Shown here: positions 16,689 through 26,452 of the stretch, one piece after another
How positions within the stretch are numbered: the stretch's first letter is position 1
Layout of the letters: the number at the start of each line of letters is the position of its first letter
NCBI RefSeq assembly: GCF_022341425.1
Contig: NZ_JABFUC010000013.1
Coordinates: forward strand, 85,119 to 149,118
Reading direction: 5' to 3'
From: Billgrantia campisalis
GTDB lineage: Bacteria > Pseudomonadota > Gammaproteobacteria > Pseudomonadales > Halomonadaceae
Length of the DNA stretch: 64,000 bases
Program-made: the position numbers and the translations under genes
Notes under the pieces: model-generated
Databases searched by the model: none
Told to the model about the DNA's origin: nothing
What the model saw: the letters and a program-made list of their open reading frames with translations, nothing else

Positions 16689-17390
16689 TCAATGCTCCCC
16701 GAAGCCGACGTTGTAGCGCTTCTGCAGCCGCGCGAAGATCCACTCCGACAGCGAGGCGATCAGCAGATAGATCAGTGCCACCGGGATCAGGAAGGTGAAG
16801 GGCTCATGGGTGGCGCGGGAGGCCTCCGCGGCGACCCGCACCATGTCGGTGAGGCCGATGATCGAGACCAGCGCGGTGGTCTTGAGCAGCACCATCCAGT
16901 TGTTGGAGAGTCCGGGCAGGGCGTGGCGCATCATTAGCGGGAAGCGGATGCGACGAAACACCAGCCAGGGACTCATGCCGTAGGCCTTGCCGGCCTCGAT
17001 CTGCCCGTGGTCAACGGCCATGAAGGCGCCGCGGAAGGTCTCGCCCATGTAGGCGCCGAAGATAAAGCCGATGGTCAGCACCCCGGCGGCGAAGGCGTTG
17101 AGATTGACGTACCAGTCCACGCCGAAGCGGTCGTAGAGGGCGTCGGTGACGACGTTGAGCGCCATCTGGCCGCCGAAGAACAGCAGCATCATCAGCACCA
17201 GGTCCGGCACGCCGCGGATCAGGGTGGTGTAGAGCGTGGCGATCTTGTGCAGCAGCCAGCTGCGCGACATCTTGGCGCTGGCGGTCAGCAGCCCCAGCAC
17301 GATGGCGAGTGCCAGCGACAGAATCGCCAGCTGGAGGGTAACGCCGGCGCCTTCGAGCAGCCGCGGGCCGTAGCCGTGTAGGTCGAGCAT
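16689..17390 (-). CDS. ABC transporter permease, HisQ/ArtQ type
   Basis: 233 residues with a GAGGAGG ribosome-binding site. Five hydrophobic segments are visible, and the EAA loop reads GQIEAGKAYGMSPWLVFRRIRFPLMMRHALPGLSNNWMVLLK. The segment LIRGVPDLVLMMLLFFGG is typical of this permease family. It pairs with the HisM-type protein encoded 2 bases downstream and lies 12 bases after the ATPase gene, so the three are one transcription unit. Confidence 0.93.
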   Translation of the reverse strand: MLDLHGYGPRLLEGAGVTLQLAILSLALAIVLGLLTASAKMSRSWLLHKIATLYTTLIRGVPDLVLMMLLFFGGQMALNVVTDALYDRFGVDWYVNLNAFAAGVLTIGFIFGAYMGETFRGAFMAVDHGQIEAGKAYGMSPWLVFRRIRFPLMMRHALPGLSNNWMVLLKTTALVSIIGLTDMVRVAAEASRATHEPFTFLIPVALIYLLIASLSEWIFARLQKRYNVGFGEH

Positions 17391-17402
17391 GATGGAGCCT
17401 CC

Positions 17403-18173
17403 TCAGTACTTCGGCGCCAGAAACTGCTGGAGACGCGGCGACTGGGGGTTGGCCAGCACGTCCTGGGGCGGGCCGGCCTCTTCCACCAGGCCCTGGTGCA
17501 GGTAGATCACCTCGCTGGACACATCCCGGGCGAAGCTCATCTCGTGGGTCACCACCACCATGGTGCGGCCTTCGTCGGCCAGGCCATGCATGACCTTCAA
17601 GACATCGCCGACCAGCTCCGGGTCGAGCGCCGAGGTGGGCTCGTCGAACAGCATCACCTCGGGGTCCATGGCCAGCGCCCGGGCGATGGCGCCGCGCTGC
17701 TGCTGGCCGCCGGACATCTGCGCCGGGTAGGCGTCGGCCCGGGCGGTGAGGCCGACCCGCTCGAGCAGTGCCCGGGCGTGCTCGATGGCCTCCTTCTTCG
17801 GCTTGCCGAGCACGTGCACCGGCGCTTCGATGATGTTCTCGAGCAGGGTCATGTGGGCCCAGAGATTGAAGCTCTGGAAGACCATGGAGAGCTTGGCGCG
17901 CATGCGCACCACCTGCTTCCAGTCGGCGGGCTCGCGGCCGTAGCGGGTCTGCTTGAAGCGGATCTCCTCGCCGTGAACGATCAGGTCGCCTTCGTCCGGC
18001 TGTTCGAGCAGGTTCATGCAGCGCAGGAAGGTGCTCTTGCCGGAGCCGGAGGCGCCGATCAGAGTGATCACGTCACCCTTGCGGGCGGTCAGCGAGAGGC
18101 CCTTGAGGACTTCGGTGTCGCCGAAGCGTTTTTTGATGTTGCGCACCTCGAGTGGAATCGGGGTATCGGCCAT
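17403..18173 (-). CDS. ABC transporter ATPase for polar amino acids (HisP/ArtP type)
   Basis: 256 residues from the ATG at 18173, with GGAG ahead. Walker A is GASGSGKSTF, the Q-loop is in MVFQSFNLWAHMTLLENI, the signature is MSGGQQQRGAIARAL, Walker B is VMLFDEPTSALD, and the H-loop is VVVTHEMSFARDV. The signature has Gly where HisP-like proteins usually have Val after QQQR, a mild variation. First gene of the transport operon (ATPase, HisQ, HisM, binding proteins). The 250 bases upstream should contain its promoter; no ArgR operator of proper spacing was found there. Confidence 0.95.
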   Translation of the reverse strand: MADTPIPLEVRNIKKRFGDTEVLKGLSLTARKGDVITLIGASGSGKSTFLRCMNLLEQPDEGDLIVHGEEIRFKQTRYGREPADWKQVVRMRAKLSMVFQSFNLWAHMTLLENIIEAPVHVLGKPKKEAIEHARALLERVGLTARADAYPAQMSGGQQQRGAIARALAMDPEVMLFDEPTSALDPELVGDVLKVMHGLADEGRTMVVVTHEMSFARDVSSEVIYLHQGLVEEAGPPQDVLANPQSPRLQQFLAPKY

Positions 18174-18423
18174 GGGTGGGGCTCCAGGGTCGGGGCGTAT
18201 CGCCAATCGCGGCGACGGGCCGGTCAAGCGGGCTGGCACGAAAAGGAGGCGATTCTAACAGGCCCGAGGCTTTTCGACAGACTGGTTCGCCGCTGGTGCC
18301 ATTCGACCTTGGTCGTAATTGTTGTGGTGTCTGAGCATGAGATTTCTCCGGATTGTTGTTGTTGATTCGAATATTTCACTATGGATTGACGCCTGAGCAG
18401 CGAGAGCGGCTCGATGGCGAGGG

Positions 18424-19410
18424 TCAGTCCGGGGGCGCGCTGGGGGTGACCAGCAGCGCCGCCCGAGCGCCGATTTCCACCTGGGCATTGGGAAAGACCA
18501 CCCGCAGGGGCGACTCGCCGACCGTGAAGGGGCCGGCGGTGGCGTCCTCGGCGAGACGCGTGCCGGGGGCGAACTCGGTAAAGTTGGGCGTGTGGTCGGG
18601 AAAGCAGAGCGTGAAGTCGTGGTCCTTGCGAATCAGCTCGTGGGCGACGCGGAAGTAGACCATGCGGGCCGGGTCATCCTCGGCCGGTGCACGGCCCTCG
18701 AGCAGTGCACTCAGCAGCCGGCCCATGGGGGCCAGCGCCGCCAGGTCGTTGTGGCCGAAGGGCAGCGCCCGGCCCAGCTCCAGGGTGAAGGCCTGGGCGG
18801 CGTGATAGTGCTTGGCGTAGTGGGAGAAGGTCCAGCTGTGCTGGTGCTGATGCAGCACCGCCTGGAGATCGGCAGCGGCCAGCCAGCGCCACTGTTCGGG
18901 CTGGGTGGGAGTCTCGGCGAAGGGGTCGACCACGAAACGCGGATAGCGGCTGTCGCGGATCGCCGTATGCAGGTCGTAGTGCAGGCGTGAGAGACCGGCG
19001 TGACGGGCGAAGAAGGCGTCCACGCTGACCATCAGCTTGCGCGCCCGGTCGGGCTCCATGCCGCGCTCGCCGAGATCACGGCGAAACAGGCGGTTGAGAT
19101 TGGTGGTAATGAAGCGTTGTCCCTGACGGATGGCCTCCAGGTTGCCGAGGATGACCAGAGTGGGGGCGCCGAGCCGTATCAGGCCTGCCTCGAGCCGGGC
19201 CAGGCAGTCGCCGAGCAGCTCGATGGGGGCGGTTTCGTTGCCGTGAATGCCCGCCGACAGCACGCAGGCACGGGCCGAGTCGCCCGGGCGGTCGGGGATG
19301 AGTTCGAGAATCCCGGGCCCGTGAATCGTGAAGCGTCCGCCGTGAACGCGCCCACTGCGCTCGGCGCTGGTGCGCCCGTCCAGGCTGAGGTCGATCCATT
19401 CCGCCAGCAT
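18424..19410 (-). CDS. astE: Succinylglutamate desuccinylase (AstE)
   Basis: 328 residues from the ATG at 19410, with CAGGA eight bases upstream. AstE releases succinate and glutamate from N2-succinylglutamate, the last step of the arginine succinyltransferase pathway. The zinc-binding start is visible in SAGIHGNETAPIELLGDCLARLEAG. The third ligand is in the HYDLHTAIRDSRYPRF segment, and FTLELGRALPFG carries the catalytic glutamate region. The other ast genes are not in the window. Its neighbour downstream is a polar amino acid ABC transporter, consistent with arginine or ornithine use. Confidence 0.92.
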   Translation of the reverse strand: MLAEWIDLSLDGRTSAERSGRVHGGRFTIHGPGILELIPDRPGDSARACVLSAGIHGNETAPIELLGDCLARLEAGLIRLGAPTLVILGNLEAIRQGQRFITTNLNRLFRRDLGERGMEPDRARKLMVSVDAFFARHAGLSRLHYDLHTAIRDSRYPRFVVDPFAETPTQPEQWRWLAAADLQAVLHQHQHSWTFSHYAKHYHAAQAFTLELGRALPFGHNDLAALAPMGRLLSALLEGRAPAEDDPARMVYFRVAHELIRKDHDFTLCFPDHTPNFTEFAPGTRLAEDATAGPFTVGESPLRVVFPNAQVEIGARAALLVTPSAPPD

Positions 19411-19632
19411 GGTCACTGTCCTGATCCGTTGAGAAGACCCCGCCACCTTCCGGCGCCGCGACCTTTCCGGCAAGCCCCCCGGTCGGGCTGGTGAAAGCGC
19501 GGGTGCGATAGTGAAATTCGTGTGGGGAATCCGGCTGGCATGACCTTTGGCCAATGGGGATGGGGCGAGCCGGGGGCTAAGCTGGCAGCTCCAATCATCG
19601 GCATCAGCCGCACTGACGGCGAGGAGCCCGGT

Positions 19633-20514
19633 ATGCTAAGCGGTCCGCCTGACAGCGCACTCGACCACGTCCGCCATCTCAATGACCACTATGATGCCCT
19701 TGCCGCCGGGGCTGGGGAAAGCCTGATGGCGCGGCTGCGATCAGCCTTCCGGGAGGCGGGCTGCGACCCGGACCGCCTCACCCTGGACGAGATCGCCGGC
19801 ATCGACCAGCTGCACCTGGGGGGGCGAGCGGCCAGCCGCTCGCTGGCGGCGCTGGGGGAGCTGCGTCCGGGGGAGCGGGTGCTGGACGTGGGCTGCGGCA
19901 CCGGCGGGGCCAGCCGGTTGCTGGCCGACGAGTTCGGCTGCGAGGCGACCGGCGTGGACATCACCGCCGCCTTCGTGGCGGTGGCCGAGTGGCTCAGCGC
20001 CGCCACCGGCCTGGCGGCTCGTACCCGCTTTCTGTGTGCCGATGCCGGCCAGACGCCGCTGCCGGATGCCAGCGTGGACGTCATCTGGTGCCAGCATGCG
20101 CTGATGAACATGCCGCATGTGCCGCGGGTGCTGGCCGAGTGGCGACGCCTGCTGGTGCCCGGGGGACGGGTGCTGCTCCACGAGGTGGTGGCCGGCGACA
20201 ACCGCGAGCCGCTGGCGCTGCCGGTGCCTTGGGCGCGCAGCCAGGCCACCAGCCACCTGCGCCACCGCCAGCAGCTCGAGCGCACCCTGGCCCTGGCCGG
20301 CTTCGAAGCACAGGCGCTGCAGGATGTGACCGACGCGGCGCTGGCCTGGCGGCAGAAGCACAGCCGCCGCGAGGCGGGCGCCGAACCGTCCCTGCGGCTG
20401 CCGGGGCCGGCTTTGATCTTCGGCGACGACTTCCCGGCCATGGGGCGCAACCTGCGCGACAACCTGGCCGCTGGCAGGGTGCGTATCCTGGAAGGGGTTT
20501 GGCGTCAGGCCTGA
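19633..20514 (+). CDS. SAM-dependent methyltransferase
   Basis: 293 residues from the ATG at 19633, with GAGGAG eight bases upstream. Motif I is clear (RVLDVGCGTGGASRLLADEFG), followed by the acidic loop ATGVDITAAFVAVAEWLS, DAGQTPLPDASVDVIWCQHALMNM and the post-motif LLVPGGRVLLHEVV. The layout resembles small-molecule methyltransferases such as the sarcosine/dimethylglycine or ubiquinone-type group; the substrate cannot be assigned. The last 10 bases overlap the convergent membrane-protein gene. It stands alone and faces away from astE. Confidence 0.82.
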   Translation: MLSGPPDSALDHVRHLNDHYDALAAGAGESLMARLRSAFREAGCDPDRLTLDEIAGIDQLHLGGRAASRSLAALGELRPGERVLDVGCGTGGASRLLADEFGCEATGVDITAAFVAVAEWLSAATGLAARTRFLCADAGQTPLPDASVDVIWCQHALMNMPHVPRVLAEWRRLLVPGGRVLLHEVVAGDNREPLALPVPWARSQATSHLRHRQQLERTLALAGFEAQALQDVTDAALAWRQKHSRREAGAEPSLRLPGPALIFGDDFPAMGRNLRDNLAAGRVRILEGVWRQA

Positions 20515-20846
20515 CGCTGGCCGCGTACCAGGTAGCTGAGCGGATGCAGCACCAGCCAGGCGGCGATGGCCAGGCCGATGATGGCGCCGATCATCGCCAC
20601 CCAGTCGGCGGCGGTGGCCACATAGGCGAGCCGAGAGTTGGTGAAGGGGGGAATCCACCAGAGACCCGAAAGGCCCGCGGCCAGGGCGGCCAGGTTGGCG
20701 CCCAGGCAGCGATAGTGGAGCGTGCGGTAGCCGCGCAGCCGGGCCATCAGTTGGACGACCACCAGCAGGCCCACCCCGGCCACGATCGACCACAGGAAGG
20801 GGGCCAGGGCGTACATCAGAATGGTCAGTGTACCTTGAATCGTCAT
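20505..20846 (-). CDS. Small three-helix membrane protein downstream of the SQR-like gene
   Basis: 113 residues with three hydrophobic segments (residues about 12-35, 49-66 and 80-103). No cysteine redox motif is present. It starts 14 bases after the sulfide:quinone reductase type gene on the same strand, so it is probably co-expressed and may help anchor or partner that enzyme. I do not recognise a characterised family. Confidence 0.7.
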   Translation of the reverse strand: MTIQGTLTILMYALAPFLWSIVAGVGLLVVVQLMARLRGYRTLHYRCLGANLAALAAGLSGLWWIPPFTNSRLAYVATAADWVAMIGAIIGLAIAAWLVLHPLSYLVRGQRQA

Positions 20847-20860
20847 TTCGTCCGGTCTCC

Positions 20861-22252
20861 TCAGGCCTGGCCTTCCAGCACGGCATAGTAGGCCGGCTGC
20901 AGCATGCGATCCTTCATCACCCAGGCGACCCAGGACTCGTCACGGGGATCGATAAACGGGAAGGAGGGCAGGAAATCCAGGTTGTTATCGTAACCGAACT
21001 CCACCAGCAGCGCCTTGCCGATGCCGGTGATCATCGGACAGGAGGTGTAGCCGTTGTGGCGGGCCGGTAGCGGCTGTTCCTGCATCTGAGCCAGCAGATT
21101 GGCCTCTACCACCGGGGCCTGGGCCTTGACGCTGGCGGCGGTCTTGTTGATGGGGGCGCCGATCACATCGCCGATGCCGAACACCTCCGGATAGCGGTTG
21201 TGCTGCATGGTGTGGATGTCGACATCCAGCCACTCGCCGCGGAAGGGACCCTCGCGGGCGATCAGGTCGCTCTCGCGGACGAAATCCGGCGCGCTCATGG
21301 GTGGCACCACGTGGATGAAGTCGTAGTCGGCGATCACCGTGCGCTCGCCCTCCTGGGAGAACTCCGCCTCACGCAGTTCATGGTGGGAGGTGAATTCACT
21401 GTCCGGGCCGACGAAGGCGAACTCCGCCTGACGCGCGCCGGGGTCGATGGCGGTGAGCCGGTAGTGGTGGCGGCGATTGACGCCCTGGTCATCGAAGCGC
21501 TGTTTGACGAAGTCGTTGACCCAGGGCTGGCTGAAGAGCGCATCGCCCGGGGCCATGAAATCGACCTGGAAGTCGTCGCGATGGCCGGTATCTTCCAGAC
21601 GGGAGAGCGTCGTAAAGGTCATCTTCAGCGGGGCCCCGGCGCACTTCACCGGGGTGGGCGCGGCGGTGAAGAGGCCCTTGCCGCCGCCGGTAGCGATCCA
21701 GGCGTCGATAGCGTCGCGGGTGCGGGTGGCGCCTTCGATACTGGCGTAGACGCTGCCGATGCCATGGCTACCGACCAGGTCCGGCGACATGCCGTCGATC
21801 AAGTGGTAGTTGAGCTGCAGGCCGGTGGCCACCACCAGGTAGTCGTACTCCAGCACGCTGGCATCGGCCAGCGAGACGCGGCGCTGCTCGGCATCGATGC
21901 CCACGGCGGGCTGGCGTACCCAGTCTACACCGGCTGGGACGAAGTTGGCGTTGGGGCGCATGGTCTTGTCGGGGTTCCAGACGCCGGAGGCCACCAGGGT
22001 CCAGCCTGGCTGATAGTGGTGAATCTCGCGGGGCTCGACCAGGGAGATTCGCGCGCCGTCGAGGCGGCGGGAGAGCCGGTTGGCCATGGCCATGCCGGCG
22101 GCGCCGCCGCCGAGGATGACGATGCGGGCGTTGGTGGACAGCGTGCTGGCCTGGAGGCTGCCCAAGGGCAGCAGGCCGGCGGCACCGGCGCCCAGTCCCA
22201 TTTTCAGGAGCTGGCGCCGATCCAGGCGGGGTGGTTCGAGGGGAGGGGGCAT
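20861..22252 (-). CDS. Sulfide:quinone reductase-type flavoprotein with a Tat-like signal
   Basis: 463 residues with an AGGAG ribosome-binding site. The N-terminus DRRQLLKMGLGAGAAGLL resembles a twin-arginine signal, so it may be exported folded with FAD. IVILGGGAAGMAMANRL binds FAD. YDYLVVATGLQLNYHLIDG and FGIGDVIGAPINKTAASVKAQAPVV are the second and third nucleotide motifs. Two conserved cysteines lie in TPVKCAGAPLKM and GYTSCPMIT, as expected for sulfide:quinone reductase or flavocytochrome c sulfide dehydrogenase flavoproteins. It should oxidise sulfide or a related thiol and pass electrons to quinone. The AT-rich dyads at 22288-22324 lie in its promoter. Confidence 0.85.
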   Translation of the reverse strand: MPPPLEPPRLDRRQLLKMGLGAGAAGLLPLGSLQASTLSTNARIVILGGGAAGMAMANRLSRRLDGARISLVEPREIHHYQPGWTLVASGVWNPDKTMRPNANFVPAGVDWVRQPAVGIDAEQRRVSLADASVLEYDYLVVATGLQLNYHLIDGMSPDLVGSHGIGSVYASIEGATRTRDAIDAWIATGGGKGLFTAAPTPVKCAGAPLKMTFTTLSRLEDTGHRDDFQVDFMAPGDALFSQPWVNDFVKQRFDDQGVNRRHHYRLTAIDPGARQAEFAFVGPDSEFTSHHELREAEFSQEGERTVIADYDFIHVVPPMSAPDFVRESDLIAREGPFRGEWLDVDIHTMQHNRYPEVFGIGDVIGAPINKTAASVKAQAPVVEANLLAQMQEQPLPARHNGYTSCPMITGIGKALLVEFGYDNNLDFLPSFPFIDPRDESWVAWVMKDRMLQPAYYAVLEGQA

Positions 22253-22287
22253 GACAGGACTCCTGGATATCGGGTCAGGCGGTCATT

Positions 22288-22324
22288 GTTATATCCTTAT
22301 AACTCTTGGTCTATATTTATAACC
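22288..22324 (-). promoter_or_regulatory. Two AT-rich dyads in the SQR-like promoter
   Basis: GTTATA-TCCT-TATAAC at 22288-22303 is perfect. GGTCTATATTTATAACC at 22308-22324 is an imperfect second dyad. They lie 36-72 bases upstream of the flavoprotein start in otherwise GC-rich DNA. ArsR-family sulfide sensors (BigR/SqrR) bind AT-rich dyads of this general kind; no such gene is nearby. Confidence 0.45.
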
Positions 22325-22430
22325 GAGTCTTCACACTACTGTCTCTTCATCCTTGGTGTGCGGCAATATGACGCAGGCTATGAAAAAGGCTGTCACCAGC
22401 TGCTCTCCCGAGGTCGGTTACTCTGACGCA

Positions 22431-22460
22431 GACGGCCACCGCCATCGGGCGGTGGCCGTC
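22431..22460 (-). terminator. Terminator after ttuC
   Basis: A perfect 13-bp stem (GACGGCCACCGCC / GGCGGTGGCCGTC) with an ATCG loop lies 21 bases beyond the ttuC stop. No T run follows on the minus strand. Confidence 0.6.
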
Positions 22461-22481
22461 GTGTGGCAGGCAAGAGGGGAA

Positions 22482-23552
22482 TCAGCCGATTCGCTTGGCG
22501 ATGGCCCGGCCGAGCGTCTCGGTGCTGCCGTTACCGCCCACGTCCGGGGTGAGCACGCTCTTGTCTCCCTCGGCCAGCACCGCCTCGAAGGCATCAACGA
22601 TCGCCTGGGCGGCCTCGGGCTGCCCCAGGTGGTCGAGCATCATCGCCGCCGACCAGATCTGGCCGATGGGGTTGGCGATGCCCTTGCCGGCGATGTCCGG
22701 GGCGCTGCCGTGGACCGGCTCGAAGAGGCTCGGGAAGCTGCCGTCGGGGTTGATGTTGGCCGAGGGCGCCACGCCGATGGTGCCGGTGCAGGCCGGGCCC
22801 AGGTCGGAGAGGATGTCGCCGAACAGGTTGCTGGCCACCACCACGTCGAACCAGTCGGGGTGCATCACGAAGTTGGCGGTGAGGATATCGATATGGAACT
22901 GGTCCACGGCGACGTCGGGATAGTTCGCCCCCATCGCCTTCACCCGCTCATCCCACCAGGGCATGGTGATGGCGATGCCGTTGGACTTGGTGGCCGAGGT
23001 GAGCTTCTTTCGCGGCCGTGACTGGGCCAGTTCATAGGCGAACTTCAGCACCCGGTCGACGCCGTGGCGGCTCATCACCGTCTCCTGGATCACCACCTCA
23101 CGGTCGGTGCCCTCGAACATCTTGCCGCCGACGCTGGAGTACTCGCCCTCGGTGTTCTCGCGCACCACGTAGAAGTCGATATCGCCCGGCTTTCTATCCG
23201 CCAGGGGGCTCTTGATGCCCGGCAGCAGCTTGCAGGGGCGCAGGTTGACGTACTGGTCGAAGCGGCGGCGGAACTGCAGCAGCGAGCCCCACAGCGAGAT
23301 GTGGTCGGGCACGGTGTCGGGCCAGCCCACGGCGCCGTAGAAGATCGCATCGACGTCCTTGAGCTGTTCGAACCAGTCGTCAGGCAGCATCTGGCCGTGC
23401 TCGGCGTAGTAGTCGCAGCAGGCGAAGTCGAAATGCTCGAGTGTGAGATCGATGCCGAAGCGGGCGGCGGCGGCCTCCAGGGCGCGCAGGCCCTCGGGCA
23501 TCACCTCCTTGCCGATGCCGTCTCCGGGAATCACCGCGATACGCTGGGTCAT
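22482..23552 (-). CDS. ttuC: Tartrate dehydrogenase / D-malate dehydrogenase (isocitrate/isopropylmalate family)
   Basis: 356 residues from the ATG at 23552, preceded by AGGAG. RIAVIPGDGIGKEVMPEGLRAL opens the beta-decarboxylating dehydrogenase fold. FYGAVGWPDTVPDHISLWGSLLQFRRRFDQYVNLRPCKLLPG and VVRENTEGEYSSVGG hold the substrate arginines, and VVVASNLFGDILSDLGP the metal aspartates. GSAPDIAGKGIANPIG is the NAD-binding stretch. The sequence is closest in style to TtuC/DmlA rather than LeuB. It converts tartrate or D-malate to glycerate or pyruvate with NAD. It is divergent from a LysR regulator, a common arrangement for dmlA/dmlR. Confidence 0.9.
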   Translation of the reverse strand: MTQRIAVIPGDGIGKEVMPEGLRALEAAAARFGIDLTLEHFDFACCDYYAEHGQMLPDDWFEQLKDVDAIFYGAVGWPDTVPDHISLWGSLLQFRRRFDQYVNLRPCKLLPGIKSPLADRKPGDIDFYVVRENTEGEYSSVGGKMFEGTDREVVIQETVMSRHGVDRVLKFAYELAQSRPRKKLTSATKSNGIAITMPWWDERVKAMGANYPDVAVDQFHIDILTANFVMHPDWFDVVVASNLFGDILSDLGPACTGTIGVAPSANINPDGSFPSLFEPVHGSAPDIAGKGIANPIGQIWSAAMMLDHLGQPEAAQAIVDAFEAVLAEGDKSVLTPDVGGNGSTETLGRAIAKRIG

Positions 23553-23677
23553 GGGGGTCTCCTGTGATCGAGAGGCTGGCCGTGGTTCGGCCGATAGCGC
23601 TCTTAGTCTAGCCGTTGGCGTGATCAAGATAATTGGGTCAAATGGCAAGATATTATTGAGTGAAAGTGGAGAGTGGC

Positions 23678-24584
23678 GTGGCGCAGCTCGATGACCTGGC
23701 CTTTTTCCAGCAGCTGGCGCGAGCCGGCACCCTGACCGCCACCGCCCGCGAACTGGGGCTGTCGCTGTCGGCGGTGAGCAAGCGGCTCAAGCAGCTCGAG
23801 GCGCGTCTCGGCGTGGAGCTGGCCAGCCGCACCACCCGACGGCTGAGCCTGACGGCCGAAGGCGAGCGCTACCTGCAGCGCGGGGCGGCGATCCTCGAGG
23901 AGCTGGCCGAGCTGGAGGAGGCGCTAGGTGAGCAACAGGCGGCACTCTCCGGGCCGCTGCGCATCAACGCCACCTTCGGCTTCGGGCGGCGCCACGTGGC
24001 ACCGCTGCTGTCGGCCTTTTGCACTCGACACCCCGGCGTGGAGGGGCGGCTGGAGTTGACCAACTTCCCGATGAGCCTTGGCGACCAGGGGGTCGATGTC
24101 GGCATCCGCGTCGGTGAGCCGCCGGACTCGCGGCTGGTGGCGCGGCGTATCCTGGCCAATCGCCGGGTGCTGTGCGCCTCGCCAGCCCATGTGGCGAGCA
24201 TGCCGCGTCTCGAGACCCCGGCGGATCTCGCCGGCCAGGCCTGCCTGGTGCTGCGCGAGAACGACAGCGACTACACCGTATGGCGTTTCCGGCGTCGCGG
24301 AGGCGGCGACGCCGAGCAGGCGGTAAAGGTGACCGGGCCGCTGGCCAGCAACGATGGCGAAGTGATCGTGCGCCTGGCGCTGGACGGCCACGGCGTCGCC
24401 CTGCGCTCCTGGTGGGATGTGCATGAACACCTGACAAGCGGCGCCCTGATCGAGCTGCTGCCTGAGTGGCAGGGGGTGCGCGCCGACTTCCACGCCGTCT
24501 ATCAGCAGCGCCGGCATGTGCCGGCGCGGATTCGCGCCTTCATCGACTTCCTCGAGGTGCAGCTGCCGGGGCGAGTGCCGGCGC

Positions 24585-24595
<11 letters not shown>
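23678..24595 (+). CDS. LysR-family regulator, divergent from ttuC
   Basis: 305 residues using the GTG at 23678, which has GTGGAGAG about 7 bases ahead; GTG codons at 23660 and 23666 are in frame and cannot be excluded. The helix-turn-helix is LAFFQQLARAGTLTATARELGLSLSAVSKRLKQLEARLGVEL. The effector domain begins near GPLRINATFGFGRRHVAPLL and continues to VDVGIRVGEPPDSRLVARRIL. It probably controls the divergent tartrate/D-malate dehydrogenase, as DmlR does, responding to the substrate. The 3' end overlaps the convergent threonine aldolase gene by 11 bases. Confidence 0.9.
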
Positions 24596-25572
<977 letters not shown>

Positions 25573-25592
<20 letters not shown>

Positions 25593-26448
25593 GGGGCCCT
25601 CGTGGGTCGCTGTCATCAGGGTTGCCCCGGTGTGGGGGCGGGCCGCCGACGGTCAGGGCTAGCCGGGGCAGCGGGTCCTGGCGAAAGTAGCGGGTGAGCA
25701 GGTCGTAGAGCGCTGGGTAGGCCTCCTGCAGCAGGTCGGGGGCGGTGAAGAAGGCCTCGCAGCACACCGCGAAGCACTCGCCGGGGTGGCTGGCGGCATA
25801 GTCGTCGATGGGGGTGGCCTCGCCGCGCGCGAGGCGCGCCTGGAGGTCGTCCCACACGCCCATGAACACCCGGTGCCACTCCCGTGGGTCGATGTCGCGG
25901 GACAGCGGTGGGAAGCCATCGACGTCGAGCGAGTTGCCCAGGTCGAGCTTGTGGGCCAGCTCATGAATCACCACGTTGAAGCCGCTGAAGTCGCCGCTCT
26001 CCATCAGGTCGGGGAAGGCCACCACCACCGGGCCCTGGGAGGAGGTCTCGCCGGCGCGCTCGTCGACGTACTCGTGCATCACGCCGAATTCGTCCATCTC
26101 CTCCACCTGGCGGCGGAAGGCCTCGGGTAGGATCAGGATCTCGTGAACGCCGCTGAAGGCGTCGTCGTGTTCGTCGTCGCTCCAGCCCAGGGTCATCAGG
26201 CAGCCCTGGGCGGCCAGCGCCAGCTGGGCCGGCAGGTCGAAGGGCGTGCTCTCGGCCAGTTCCGGGTGCAGGCTCAGGCGCTTGGTATGCAAAAAGCGCC
26301 AGGCGCGCTGGCCGAGACGCTCGGCCTGGTCGTCGGGCAGGGCGGCCAGCAGCGGCAGCCGCCCGCGCGCCTCGGCCCAGGCGTCCGCCGGGAAGGGGTG
26401 GCGGTCGGCGAAGCGGGTCGCCCGCCAGCGGCGCAGCCTGCCCAGCAT
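25573..26448 (-). CDS. mtfA: MtfA-like zinc metallopeptidase
   Basis: 291 residues. The zinc motif HELAHKLDLGNSLDVDGFP near residue 161 is the HExxH signature of MtfA, the Mlc anti-repressor peptidase of E. coli. Other family segments are FLHTKRLSLHPE, QLALAAQGCLMTLGW, the HEILILPEAF stretch and FAVCCEAFFTAPDLLQEAYPALYDLLTRYF with the third-ligand region. The start lies 4 bases after the stop of the GNAT-nitrilase gene. In E. coli MtfA affects the glucose phosphotransferase system through Mlc; whether Mlc exists here is not known. Confidence 0.9.
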
Positions 26449-26452
26449 CGGC

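Noticed and set aside
18340..18390. Possible ArgR box upstream of the ABC operon
   Set aside because: TGAAAT and ATTCGA half-sites are present but the spacing does not fit TGAATNNNNATTCA.
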